This document shows positions 52,548 to 61,116 of a stretch of DNA of 64,000 bases, piece after piece. The stretch is taken from contig NZ_CP017940.1 in assembly GCF_002764115.1 (NCBI RefSeq), forward strand, positions 718,501 through 782,500. Reading direction: 5' to 3'. How positions within the stretch are numbered: the stretch's first letter is position 1; every line of letters starts with the position of its first letter. Source of the DNA: Phyllobacterium zundukense. GTDB taxonomy: Bacteria; Pseudomonadota; Alphaproteobacteria; Rhizobiales; Rhizobiaceae. The translations under genes were made by a program, and so were the position numbers. The notes under the pieces were generated by a model that ran no database searches, was not told where the DNA came from, and saw only the letters and a program-made list of their open reading frames with translations.

Positions 52548-53138
52548 TCAGTAGACAAAGGGCAGGACACGCCAGGTGCGCGCGCGGTAACGGTGATATT
52601 CATCTCCGAAGGCCTCTTCCATCATCGCTTCTTCCGGTCGGATGCGAGAGAAGAAAAGAAAGCCAAAACCGACAAGGCCGGCCAGCCCGGCCACATAATT
52701 TGGCAGCAGCAAGGCCTGGGTTAACGCCATCAACCAAAAGGCCGTGTACATCGGGTGTCGAACACGCTTGTAGATGCCAGTCGTGATGAGTTTGTGATCC
52801 TGTTTCAGCTGCAGCGAGACGGACCACATCTGGCCAAGCGCCTTATGGGTCAGCCGGAAGAGAACAAGTGCAGCGATTCCCGTGAGAATGCCGAGTGTGA
52901 AAAGCAACGGATTGGCTTGATAGGATGCAAAGCGTGGCTGGCCGGTTACGATGTAGATCACCGGGATAATCCCGAGCCCCGTGAGGGAGATAGCGAGACG
53001 GATCATATCGGCACCCCTTCGCCGGTCGACTGTAAGCTTCGCGCGGCGTGCACGCCGGTCAAAGGGACGGCGCAGTAGATACCAGCTGGCGACGAGCAAG
53101 ACCCAAAGAGCCTTCCCGGCCGTAACGAGAGAAATCAT
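52548..53138 (-). CDS. Isoprenylcysteine carboxyl methyltransferase-like membrane protein
   Basis: A 196-residue membrane protein with about five hydrophobic segments. The C-terminal half contains the ICMT/PEMT signature: HKLITTGIYKRVRHPMYTAF and the late EEAFGDEYHRYRARTWRVLP. Bacterial relatives methylate lipids or small molecules at the membrane; the substrate is unknown. The ATG at 53138 overlaps the stop of the upstream alpha/beta-hydrolase gene by ATGA, so the two are translationally coupled and probably act on the same molecule or lipid. Confidence 0.85.
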   Translation of the reverse strand: MISLVTAGKALWVLLVASWYLLRRPFDRRARRAKLTVDRRRGADMIRLAISLTGLGIIPVIYIVTGQPRFASYQANPLLFTLGILTGIAALVLFRLTHKALGQMWSVSLQLKQDHKLITTGIYKRVRHPMYTAFWLMALTQALLLPNYVAGLAGLVGFGFLFFSRIRPEEAMMEEAFGDEYHRYRARTWRVLPFVY

Positions 53139-54334
53139 GTTATCGCAGGTCCAGAAACTTTGAGGGTGGCCGAAGAGGCAGACACCGGATGATCGCAGGC
53201 GAGACCACCGCGCGCGGCGATATCCGCGAATGGCTCCGGCCCGCAAAGGATCACATGCCAGGAATAAGGGGTGCGCTTTTCTACACCAAAGACAAACTGG
53301 CGATGGACACGGAAAAAATTCCGGCGAATCGCTTTGTATGCGTCGTCGCAGAGCTGGCTGCGGAAACGTACCCTGACGAGCACCGGTGACTTTCCTCCGG
53401 CAATTTTCAAATTTCGCACAGGATCCGATTTGTAGAAATTTATCGGGTCGGTGAGCGACTGCACATCGATCCATGTCGTGTTGCTGTTCGCAACCCTCTC
53501 GACACTCTTGCGCAATCGGCGGGCTGCGGGATGCAGTGCCACTTTCAGCAGGCTTGATCCGACGGTGAGAAGGCCATACCGCCGGGAACTGTTGCGAAGC
53601 AACGCTGCATCCAGAAGCTGGAGTGCACATATTGCACCCAGGCTATGGGCGGCCACGACGATTTCGGTTTTTGCCGGTGCTTCGCCGATTCGGGCTACGG
53701 CATCGGCAATGACGTTATCCAGCTTGCGCATCACGTCCGGCCGTTTTCCCCGCGCCGTATCCCGGGCAAATGTCCAGTCATCCATGATCAGCAGCAGGTG
53801 CATTTTTCGAATCGCGAACAAGAGCAATATTGCTGCCGAAACGAGGGCGAGGGCCAGCGGGGCGATCGGCCCGCCCAACCCAAAGGTTGCAGCGAGGCTG
53901 CCAACGCCGAAGGAGGCCGCAACGACGATCCCGACAAGCACGAGCGGGTAGAGAAAAAACAGGGAGTAGCGCCAGCTGGTTACAACAAAGCGGAAGAAAG
54001 TCCCGGTGACGGTGAAGTCGAGGAGTGCGATAATTCCGCTCAGCAGCCGTACGACCGGATGTCTCGATGCATAGAACATGGTGATGTCGCCGAGACCGTA
54101 GAGTACAAAATCTGTCCGCGCCGACCAGTCCCTCCCGGTAGAACGCAGACTGAACTCACCTGTCGGGGCTGCGGCGTCAGGCAAGGAGACCTTGAGCGGA
54201 GCGGCCTCAGTCAGTTGCATATCATAGACAGGCGCGGTCTTTTCAGCCTCGCGTACGAAGCGTCGGTAATGGGCCTCTATGGGCATGTGTTCAAAGCCTG
54301 GCAACAAAACCACCAGGCGATCGACAACGGGCAT
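53135..54334 (-). CDS. Membrane-associated alpha/beta-hydrolase
   Basis: A 399-residue protein with an alpha/beta-hydrolase opening strand (VVDRLVVLLPGFEHMP), two or three transmembrane helices at about 95-185 (SLFFLYPLVLVGIVVAASFG region), and the nucleophile elbow AAHSLGA with a GxSxG-like AHSLG (Ser about residue 250). It looks like a membrane-anchored lipase or esterase. The ATG at 54334 follows AAAGG; an earlier ATG at 54352 has no ribosome site. It is translationally coupled to the downstream methyltransferase gene. Confidence 0.78.
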   Translation of the reverse strand: MPVVDRLVVLLPGFEHMPIEAHYRRFVREAEKTAPVYDMQLTEAAPLKVSLPDAAAPTGEFSLRSTGRDWSARTDFVLYGLGDITMFYASRHPVVRLLSGIIALLDFTVTGTFFRFVVTSWRYSLFFLYPLVLVGIVVAASFGVGSLAATFGLGGPIAPLALALVSAAILLLFAIRKMHLLLIMDDWTFARDTARGKRPDVMRKLDNVIADAVARIGEAPAKTEIVVAAHSLGAICALQLLDAALLRNSSRRYGLLTVGSSLLKVALHPAARRLRKSVERVANSNTTWIDVQSLTDPINFYKSDPVRNLKIAGGKSPVLVRVRFRSQLCDDAYKAIRRNFFRVHRQFVFGVEKRTPYSWHVILCGPEPFADIAARGGLACDHPVSASSATLKVSGPAIT

Positions 54335-54457
54335 CTGCGACCTTTCCAGCATCCGGATTTATCGTGTCAGTGATCTGCGCTTTGATTCAGCATAATAATC
54401 TTGGATGGCCGACGGTAATAGAACGTCGTCAACACAAAAGCGTTGCAAATCACTTCT

Positions 54458-55219
54458 CTATTTCGGGGCCATCCGGATTGCGCCATCCAGCCGAATGGTC
54501 TCGCCATTCAGCATGGGGTTTTCAATGATGTGGAGCGCGAGTGCGGCGTATTCCTCGGGCTTGCCAAGGCGGGAGGGGAAAGGAATGGAGGCTGCGAGCG
54601 AATCCTGGACCTCCTGCGGCATCGCGAGGAGCATCGGCGTGCCAAAAATACCGGGTGCAATGGCCATGACGCGAATACCAAAACGGGCGAGTTCGCGGGC
54701 GGCGGGCAAGGTGAGACCGGCGATTCCCGCCTTGGATGATGCATAGGCGGCTTGACCGATCTGACCGTCGAAAGCCGCCACCGACGCGGTCGAGATGATG
54801 ACGCCGCGTTCGCCGGTTTCCAGTGGCTCTAGCTTTGAGGCTGCATCGCTGACAAGACGCAGCATATTGAACGAGCCGATGAGATTGACCTCGATCACAC
54901 GCCGGTAGAGCTCAAGATCGTGCGGGCCGTCACGGCCGACAATGCGACCGGCATTGGCAATGCCGGCGCAATTGACGAGTATACGCGGCGCTCCAAGTTC
55001 ATCCGCGACCCGTGCAACCGCCTTTTGTGCGTCATCCGCGCTCGACACGTTGCAGGCGAGGGCGAGGCCGCCGATCTCATCAGCAAGCTTTTGCGCGGCT
55101 TCGAGATTAATGTCGAAAAGTGCGACTTTTGCACCCTTTTCAACCAATGCCCGTGCAGTAGCGGCGCCCAAACCTGATCCACCACCTGTTACGATCGCCG
55201 TTTGGCCCTGGATGTTCAA
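54458..55219 (-). CDS. SDR-family dehydrogenase, 3-hydroxyacyl-CoA dehydrogenase type-2-like
   Basis: A 253-residue classical SDR with TGGGSGLG near residue 12, the acidic residue after strand 2 in ALFDINLEAA (favouring NAD), NCAG, and the catalytic Ser, Tyr and Lys in ISTASVAAF and YASSKAG. The late segment IAPGIFGTPMLLAMPQEVQD resembles type-2 3-hydroxyacyl-CoA dehydrogenases (HSD17B10-like), so a fatty-acid or branched-chain oxidation role is likely. The start is TTG at 55219 after GGGAGAGG. It is divergent from the dpp operon. Confidence 0.85.
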   Translation of the reverse strand: MNIQGQTAIVTGGGSGLGAATARALVEKGAKVALFDINLEAAQKLADEIGGLALACNVSSADDAQKAVARVADELGAPRILVNCAGIANAGRIVGRDGPHDLELYRRVIEVNLIGSFNMLRLVSDAASKLEPLETGERGVIISTASVAAFDGQIGQAAYASSKAGIAGLTLPAARELARFGIRVMAIAPGIFGTPMLLAMPQEVQDSLAASIPFPSRLGKPEEYAALALHIIENPMLNGETIRLDGAIRMAPK

Positions 55220-55554
55220 AATGCCTCTCCCTGTGCTCTTTCATGTCTTCTTGCACGAGTTTCAGTGCTTATCCAGACAGAGAACCGCTTTTAGCGATTG
55301 AAATTCGTCTTATTCGCGGCAATTTGAAGATTGGCCCTACGCCGCATACCAAAAGTCAGTGGACGAATCTTTGGTGAATTTCACTGTTTTTTCCTTTTCA
55401 AAGGAGACTTTCCCCAGAATCGTCAATTATGCGGCCTGAGACGGGTTGACTGCGAATAAATCTGCTTGCATTGCGACATTGCAAAGGCTTCCATGCAACC
55501 TTCGTTGCAGGCATGGGGGCCTGCAACACAAAAAAACCTCTGAAGGTGGAAAAC
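55220..55554. promoter_or_regulatory. Divergent region and dppA leader
   Basis: This 335-bp gap carries the promoters of the SDR and dpp genes. Just before dppA a hairpin is possible at 55492-55517, with CCATGCAAC pairing with GTTGCAGGCATGG around a CTTC loop with a small bulge. That could be a small-RNA or translation-control site of the dpp message. No gene is visible. Confidence 0.4.
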
Positions 55555-57159
55555 ATGAATACCTACAAGAAACTCCTTGCGGCGACGGCGCTCGCAATGT
55601 TGACGGGTGGGCTGATGGCAGGTGGAGCCTCGGCCAAATCACTCGTTTTCTGCTCCGAAGCTGCTCCCGGCGGCTTTGATCCTGCGCTTTACACGGGTGG
55701 TGAAACACTCGATGCGACGGGACAGGCCGTTTTCAACAAGCTGGTTGAATTCAAGCCAGGCACGTCAGAAGTTGAGCCAGGCCTGGCCGAAAGCTGGACG
55801 ATTTCCGACGATGGCCTTGAATATACGTTCAAGCTGCGTCCAGGCGTGAAATTCCAGACCACAAGCTATTTCACCCCGACACGCGATCTCAACGCCGACG
55901 ACGTTGTCTTCACCTTCGAACGGCAGAAGGAAGGCAGCAAGTGGGCCAAGTATGTTGATGGCGCTTCCTACGAATATTTCGAAGGCATGGACTTCCCCAA
56001 GCTGGTCAAGGAAGTGACGAAGGTCGACGACCTTACGGTCAAGATCGCGCTGACCAAGCCGAATGCGCCAATGATCGCCAACCTGGCCATGGACTTCTCG
56101 TCCATCGTCTCGAAGGAATATGCCGACAAGCTGATGGCTGACGGCACGCCCGGCAAGCTCAACGAGCAGCCGGTCGGCACTGGACCTTTCCAGTTCGTCG
56201 ATTACCAGCTCAATACTGCTATCCGCTACGAAGCCAATCCGAATTACTACAAGGGCAAGGTCAAGCTCGACACCCTGATCTTCGCTGTTACCCCGGATGC
56301 TGCAGTTCGCGTTCAGAAGCTCAAGGCCGGCGAATGCCAGCTGACCATCTATCCGGACCCGGCTGACGTGGAAGGCCTGAAGGCAGACACCAACCTGACC
56401 GTTATCCAGGAAGAAGGCCTCAACGTTTCGACGCTGGCCTACAACACGACTCAGGCGCCGTTCGACAAGCCAGAGGTTCGCAAGGCACTCAACCAGGCCA
56501 TCGACAAGAAGGCGATCGTCGAGGCCGTCTACCTCGGTCAGGGTACACCTGCGATCAACCCGATCCCGCCAACGATGTGGTCCTACAACAAGTCGGTCAA
56601 GGATGACGAATACAATCCTGAAGCGGCAAAGGCAGCTCTTGAAAAGGCTGGCGTGAAGGATCTGTCAATGAAGATCTGGGCGATGCCGGTAGCACGCCCC
56701 TACATGCCAAATGGCCGTCGTACCGCAGAATTGCTGCAGTCCGACTTTGCCAAGGTCGGCGTCAAGGTTGAGATCGTCAGCTATGACTGGCAGGAATACC
56801 TGAAGCGCGCTTCCGATCCGAAGCATGATGGCGCTGTCATCATCGGCTGGACCGGTGACAATGGTGATCCGGACAACTTCCTGGCAACGCTGCTGTCCTG
56901 CCAGGCCGTTGGCAGCTCCAACCGCGCTGCATGGTGCAACAAGGAATTCACTGGCCTGATCGACAAGGCTGCCGTGGTTTCCGATCCGGCTGAACGTACC
57001 AAGCTCTATGAAGAGTCGCAGGTCGTGTTCAAGCGCGAAGCACCCTGGGCCACTCTGGCTCACTCGCTCGTGACAACAGCGATGACGAAGAATGTGACCG
57101 GCTACGTGGCTAGCCCGCTCGGCGTTCATAATTTCGCCAACGTCGACATCGCCGAGTAA
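55555..57159 (+). CDS. dppA: Dipeptide ABC transporter substrate-binding protein (DppA-like)
   Basis: A 534-residue periplasmic binding protein (SBP family 5) with signal peptide MNTYKKLLAATALAMLTGGL. It shows VFCSEAAPGGFDPALYTGGE, the DVVFTFERQ helix, and the conserved LAYNTTQAPFDKPEVRKALN, all typical of DppA. It delivers dipeptides (and in some species haem or delta-aminolevulinate) to the DppBC permease. The ATG at 55555 follows AAGGTGGA; the frame opening upstream is not used. An intrinsic terminator separates it from dppB. Confidence 0.93.
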   Translation: MNTYKKLLAATALAMLTGGLMAGGASAKSLVFCSEAAPGGFDPALYTGGETLDATGQAVFNKLVEFKPGTSEVEPGLAESWTISDDGLEYTFKLRPGVKFQTTSYFTPTRDLNADDVVFTFERQKEGSKWAKYVDGASYEYFEGMDFPKLVKEVTKVDDLTVKIALTKPNAPMIANLAMDFSSIVSKEYADKLMADGTPGKLNEQPVGTGPFQFVDYQLNTAIRYEANPNYYKGKVKLDTLIFAVTPDAAVRVQKLKAGECQLTIYPDPADVEGLKADTNLTVIQEEGLNVSTLAYNTTQAPFDKPEVRKALNQAIDKKAIVEAVYLGQGTPAINPIPPTMWSYNKSVKDDEYNPEAAKAALEKAGVKDLSMKIWAMPVARPYMPNGRRTAELLQSDFAKVGVKVEIVSYDWQEYLKRASDPKHDGAVIIGWTGDNGDPDNFLATLLSCQAVGSSNRAAWCNKEFTGLIDKAAVVSDPAERTKLYEESQVVFKREAPWATLAHSLVTTAMTKNVTGYVASPLGVHNFANVDIAE

Positions 57160-57169
57160 TAAACTCCTC

Positions 57170-57202
57170 GCGGTACCGGTCCCGGCCGGTACCGCTTTTT
57201 TT
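57170..57202 (+). terminator. Intercistronic terminator between dppA and dppB
   Basis: GCGGTACCGG-TCCC-GGCCGGTACCGC is followed by seven Ts at 57196-57202. It lies between the binding-protein and permease genes, where partial termination would leave dppA more abundant than the rest of the operon. Confidence 0.9.
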
Positions 57203-57211
57203 CAGGTTACC

Positions 57212-58219
57212 ATGTTTCGTTACGTCGCTTCCCGTGTGCTGCTGCTGATACCAACATTCATTGGCATCAGTTTCGTAGCCTTCATTTTCATTCGTCTGCT
57301 GCCCGGCGATCCCGTCATCGCACTTGCCGGTGAACGGGGCATGACCCCGGAACGTCATCAGTTGCTGATGGAGCAGTTCGGTTTCAACAGGCCGGTCTGG
57401 GAGCAGTACTTGTCGTTTGTATGGAACATATTCCATGGCGATTTCGGTACGTCGATTGCCAGTAAACGTGCGGTGCTTGCGGATTTCCTGACGCTTTTTC
57501 CGGCTACGCTTGAGCTCAGCATCTGTGCCATGCTGTTTGCGGTCATCATCGGCATTCCGGCCGGCATTTTCGCGGCCGTCAAGCGCGGGTCGATTTTCGA
57601 CCAGCTGAGCATGGGTATCGCCCTGGTTGGCTATTCCATGCCGATCTTCTGGTGGGGCATCCTGCTGATCATCCTGTTTGCGGGCATACTTCATTGGACG
57701 CCGGTTTCGGGCCGGATGGACCTGATCTATTTCTTCAAGCCGACCACTGGCTTCATGCTGATCGACAGCCTGATTTCCGGGCAGAAGGGCGCATTCAAAT
57801 CCGCCTTCTCGCATCTTATCCTGCCCACCATCGTGCTTGGGACCATTCCGCTCGCTGTGATTGCGCGTCAAACCCGCTCGGCGATGCTGGAAGTGCTGGG
57901 TGAGGACTATGTGCGCACGGCGCGCGCCAAGGGCCTCGCTCCCAAGCGTGTCATCGGCATCCATGCATTGCGCAATGCCATGATCCCTGTCATCACCACG
58001 ATCGGTTTGCAGATGGGTCTGCTCATGGCTGGTGCCATTTTGACCGAGACGATTTTCTCCTGGCCGGGTATCGGCAAATGGATGATCGACGCCATCGCCA
58101 AGCGCGATTATGTCGTCGTGCAGGGCGGCCTCATGCTGGTCGCGCTCATCGTGATGGTCGTTAACCTGATTGTTGACCTGCTCTATGCGGTCATCAACCC
58201 GCGCATTCGCGTAAAGTGA
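57212..58219 (+). CDS. dppB: Dipeptide ABC transporter permease DppB
   Basis: A 335-residue inner-membrane permease with six predicted transmembrane helices, beginning MFRYVASRVLLLIPTFIGIS, with the N-terminal segment FIFIRLLPGDPV typical of DppB/OppB. The EAA loop that contacts the ATPases is seen in EDYVRTARAKGLAPKRVIGI. It forms the translocation channel with DppC. It starts 10 bases after the dppA-dppB terminator and ends 6 bases before dppC. Confidence 0.94.
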   Translation: MFRYVASRVLLLIPTFIGISFVAFIFIRLLPGDPVIALAGERGMTPERHQLLMEQFGFNRPVWEQYLSFVWNIFHGDFGTSIASKRAVLADFLTLFPATLELSICAMLFAVIIGIPAGIFAAVKRGSIFDQLSMGIALVGYSMPIFWWGILLIILFAGILHWTPVSGRMDLIYFFKPTTGFMLIDSLISGQKGAFKSAFSHLILPTIVLGTIPLAVIARQTRSAMLEVLGEDYVRTARAKGLAPKRVIGIHALRNAMIPVITTIGLQMGLLMAGAILTETIFSWPGIGKWMIDAIAKRDYVVVQGGLMLVALIVMVVNLIVDLLYAVINPRIRVK

Positions 58220-58225
58220 GGAACC

Positions 58226-59143
58226 GTGACTAATCAAGTTTCCCCACCCGTACCGCTTGCCTCCGCCCAAACCTCGGGACGCATGGCACGGTTTTCGGAA
58301 TTCTGGTTCTATTTCAGCGTCAACAAGGGCGCTGTCATCGGCCTTGCTGTTCTGGTGGTCCTGGTGCTGATCGCCATTCTTGGCCCTGTCATTGCGCCCT
58401 ATGCGCCCGACCAGCAATATCGTGATGCTTTGCTCATACCGCCGTCCTGGCAAATAGGCGGCCGGGAACAATTTTTCCTCGGTACTGACGCTGTGGGCCG
58501 CGATCTTCTCTCGCGCCTGATCTACGGAGCGCGCTATTCGCTGTTCATCGGTCTGATCGTCGTGACTTTTGCAATGATCACGGGCGTCATTCTTGGGGTC
58601 CTAGCAGGTTACTTCCGTGGTTGGGTCGATACGCTGATCATGCGTATCATGGACATCATCCTTGCTTTCCCGCCATTGCTTCTGGCGCTGGTGCTGGTAG
58701 CGATCCTGGGCCCCGGTCTCTTCAATGCGATGATCGCCATTGCGCTGGTTCTGCAGCCGCACTTTGCCCGTTTGACGCGCGCGGCGGTGATGAGCGAGAA
58801 GAACCGCGAATATGTTATTGCGGCAAAGCTGGCAGGTGCCGGGCATCTGCGCCTGATGTTCAAGACCATCCTGCCGAATTGCCTGGCACCGCTTATCGTG
58901 CAGGGAACGCTGTCGTTCTCCAACGCTATCCTTGAAGCGGCTGCGCTCGGCTTTCTCGGCATGGGTGCCCAGCCACCAACGCCGGAATGGGGCACGATGC
59001 TCGCCGAAGCACGCGAATTCATCCTGCGTGCCTGGTGGGTCGTCACTTTCCCCGGTCTTGCAATTCTTATTACGGTGCTTGCGATCAATCTCGTTGGCGA
59101 CGGTCTGCGCGATGCCCTCGATCCGAAACTGAAGAGGAGCTGA
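58226..59143 (+). CDS. dppC: Dipeptide ABC transporter permease DppC
   Basis: A 305-residue permease with six hydrophobic helices and the OppC-type N-terminal segment (FWFYFSVNKGAVIGLAVLV-like). The EAA loop is NREYVIAAKLAGAGHLRLMF. A FLGTDAVGRDLLSRLIYGAR motif near residue 85 is the OppC_N/DppC hallmark. It pairs with DppB. The start is a GTG at 58226 with GAGGA just upstream. The next gene begins 4 bases after its stop. Confidence 0.94.
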   Translation: MTNQVSPPVPLASAQTSGRMARFSEFWFYFSVNKGAVIGLAVLVVLVLIAILGPVIAPYAPDQQYRDALLIPPSWQIGGREQFFLGTDAVGRDLLSRLIYGARYSLFIGLIVVTFAMITGVILGVLAGYFRGWVDTLIMRIMDIILAFPPLLLALVLVAILGPGLFNAMIAIALVLQPHFARLTRAAVMSEKNREYVIAAKLAGAGHLRLMFKTILPNCLAPLIVQGTLSFSNAILEAAALGFLGMGAQPPTPEWGTMLAEAREFILRAWWVVTFPGLAILITVLAINLVGDGLRDALDPKLKRS

Positions 59144-59147
59144 GATC

Positions 59148-60002
59148 ATGGCGCTGCTTGAAATCACGAACCTCTCGGTTGGTTTTGATACCAGTACGGG
59201 CCAGTTCATGGCCGTGCAGGGGATCGACCTTTCGGTCGATGCCCGCGAAGTACTGGCGATTGTCGGTGAATCCGGCTCCGGCAAATCCGTGGCCATGCTT
59301 GCGGTGATGGGCCTGTTGCCCAAGACGGCAACGGTGACCGCGGACAGAATGATCTTTAACGGCCACGACATGCTGACCATGACAACGAAACAGCGGCGGG
59401 AAATCGTCGGCCGCGATGTTGCCATGATCTTCCAGGAACCGATGGCTAGCCTCAATCCTTGCTTCACCGTCGGATTTCAGCTGGAAGAGGTGTTGCGCTT
59501 CCACATGAAGATGGATGCAAAGACACGGCGCAAGCGGGCAATCGAATTGCTGCAGCAGGTGGGCATTCCAACGCCGGAAGAGCGCTTGAACTCGTTTCCG
59601 CACCAGATGTCGGGCGGCCAGTGCCAGCGCGTCATGATCGCCATTGCGATTGCCTGCAATCCAAAATTGCTGATCGCCGACGAGCCGACAACGGCGCTGG
59701 ATGTGACCATCCAGAAGCAGATCCTCGATCTCCTGGTCAGCCTGCAAGCCAAGTACGGCATGGGCCTGATCATGATAACCCATGACATGGGCGTGGTGGC
59801 GGAAACCGCCGATCGCGTCATCGTCCAGTACAAGGGCCGCAAGATGGAGGAGGCCGATGTGCTCTCCCTCTTCGAATCGCCCAAGAGCCCCTATACACGT
59901 GCGCTTCTCTCCGCTCTGCCGGAAAATGCGACAGGCGATCGCCTGTCGACGGTTGCGGACTTCATGAAGAACGAAGCGGCAGTTTCAGGAGCACCATCAT
60001 GA
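59148..60002 (+). CDS. dppD: Dipeptide ABC transporter ATPase DppD
   Basis: A 284-residue ATPase with Walker A GESGSGKS (about residues 40-47), Q-loop in IFQEPMASLNP, signature MSGGQCQRVMIA and Walker B LLIADEPTTALD. The C-terminal oligopeptide-transporter tail (SPKSPYTRALLSALP) is present. It hydrolyses ATP with DppF to power the DppBC channel. The ATG at 59148 follows GAGGAG. Its stop overlaps the dppF start by four bases (ATGA), so translation is coupled. Confidence 0.94.
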   Translation: MALLEITNLSVGFDTSTGQFMAVQGIDLSVDAREVLAIVGESGSGKSVAMLAVMGLLPKTATVTADRMIFNGHDMLTMTTKQRREIVGRDVAMIFQEPMASLNPCFTVGFQLEEVLRFHMKMDAKTRRKRAIELLQQVGIPTPEERLNSFPHQMSGGQCQRVMIAIAIACNPKLLIADEPTTALDVTIQKQILDLLVSLQAKYGMGLIMITHDMGVVAETADRVIVQYKGRKMEEADVLSLFESPKSPYTRALLSALPENATGDRLSTVADFMKNEAAVSGAPS

Positions 60003-60832
60003 CAGAGATCGTGCTTGAAGGGCGCAATATCGTTCGGGACTACCATGTCGGCGGCGGCCTGTTCGGCAAAGCGAAGACTGTTCGCGCCGTCAAGGGCGTC
60101 AGCTTCACGCTCGAAAAGGGCAAGACGCTCGCCATTGTCGGCGAGAGCGGTTGCGGCAAGTCAACGCTCGGGCGAATCCTGACGCTGATCGATCCGCAGA
60201 CGTCCGGCGAATTGCTGATCGACGGCAAGCCCATCAACATCGCCAAGGACCGCGTGACACATGAGATGCGCCGCAAGGTGCAGATCATTTTCCAGAATCC
60301 CTACGGTTCACTCAACCCGCGACAGAAGATCGGCGAGGTGCTGGGCGAACCGCTGTTGCTCAATACCAAGAAGACTGCTGCTGAGCGCCGCGATCTTGCC
60401 ATGCAGATGCTGGTGAAGGTCGGTCTCGGCCCCGAGCATTATAACCGCTATCCGCACATGTTCTCCGGCGGGCAGCGCCAGCGTATCGCAATAGCGCGCG
60501 CACTGATGCTGAGCCCGAGTCTGCTCGTGCTGGACGAGCCCGTTTCGGCGCTTGACCTGTCAGTTCAGGCGCAGGTGCTCAACTTGCTGGCCGACCTTCA
60601 GGACGAGTTCAACCTGACATATGTGTTCATCAGCCATGATCTGTCGGTGGTGCGCTATATCGCCGATGAGGTGATGGTGATGTATTACGGCGAAGTCGTC
60701 GAATACGGTACACGCGACGAGGTGTTTTCCAATCCGCAGCACAGCTATACAAAGACGCTGTTTGCTGCGACACCGAAATCCGACGTTGCGAGCATCAGGG
60801 CGCGGCTTGCCAAGAAGAAAGTAGCTGCCTGA
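59999..60832 (+). CDS. dppF: Dipeptide ABC transporter ATPase DppF
   Basis: A 277-residue ATPase with Walker A GESGCGKST near residue 48, Q-loop IIFQNPYGSLNP, signature FSGGQRQRIAIARALM and Walker B LLVLDEPVSALD. The C-terminal tail NPQHSYTKTLFAATP is the oligopeptide-transport type. It forms the heterodimeric motor with DppD. It overlaps dppD by four bases and is followed 10 bases later by a small gene on the same strand, so the operon extends beyond dppF. Confidence 0.94.
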   Translation: MTEIVLEGRNIVRDYHVGGGLFGKAKTVRAVKGVSFTLEKGKTLAIVGESGCGKSTLGRILTLIDPQTSGELLIDGKPINIAKDRVTHEMRRKVQIIFQNPYGSLNPRQKIGEVLGEPLLLNTKKTAAERRDLAMQMLVKVGLGPEHYNRYPHMFSGGQRQRIAIARALMLSPSLLVLDEPVSALDLSVQAQVLNLLADLQDEFNLTYVFISHDLSVVRYIADEVMVMYYGEVVEYGTRDEVFSNPQHSYTKTLFAATPKSDVASIRARLAKKKVAA

Positions 60833-60842
60833 GGAGATACTC

Positions 60843-61103
60843 GTGAGTAAAAAGCAGCCGATTTCGACAGCGCCCAAGGATGGCAGCAAGGTTCAGGTTT
60901 TCTGGACCGACGAGGACGGCCAGGAGAACGAATCCATCGGGCAATATCGTTCTCTGGACCGCCTGAAAGCCACTGGTGGCCAGTGGGACGAAACCGACGC
61001 CGGCTGGTGGATATTCACGGATTCGAACACGCAAAAGAAAGTATCGCCCCATTCCTGGCAACCAGCCGCGAAACAGGGCGATGACGAGAGCGAAGACGAA
61101 TAG
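60843..61103 (+). CDS. Small soluble protein at the end of the dpp operon
   Basis: An 86-residue acidic protein with MSKKQPISTAPKDGSKVQVF, then WTDEDGQENESIGQYRSLDR and GGQWDETDAGWWIFTD, ending in an Asp/Glu-rich tail. The Trp-rich beta pattern suggests a small globular domain; no characterised family is recognised. It starts with GTG at 60843 after GAGGAGAT. It is 10 bp downstream of dppF and is probably the last gene of that operon. It ends 13 bp before the convergent choV gene. Function unknown. Confidence 0.72.
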   Translation: MSKKQPISTAPKDGSKVQVFWTDEDGQENESIGQYRSLDRLKATGGQWDETDAGWWIFTDSNTQKKVSPHSWQPAAKQGDDESEDE

Positions 61104-61116
61104 GCGTAATTTCGCG

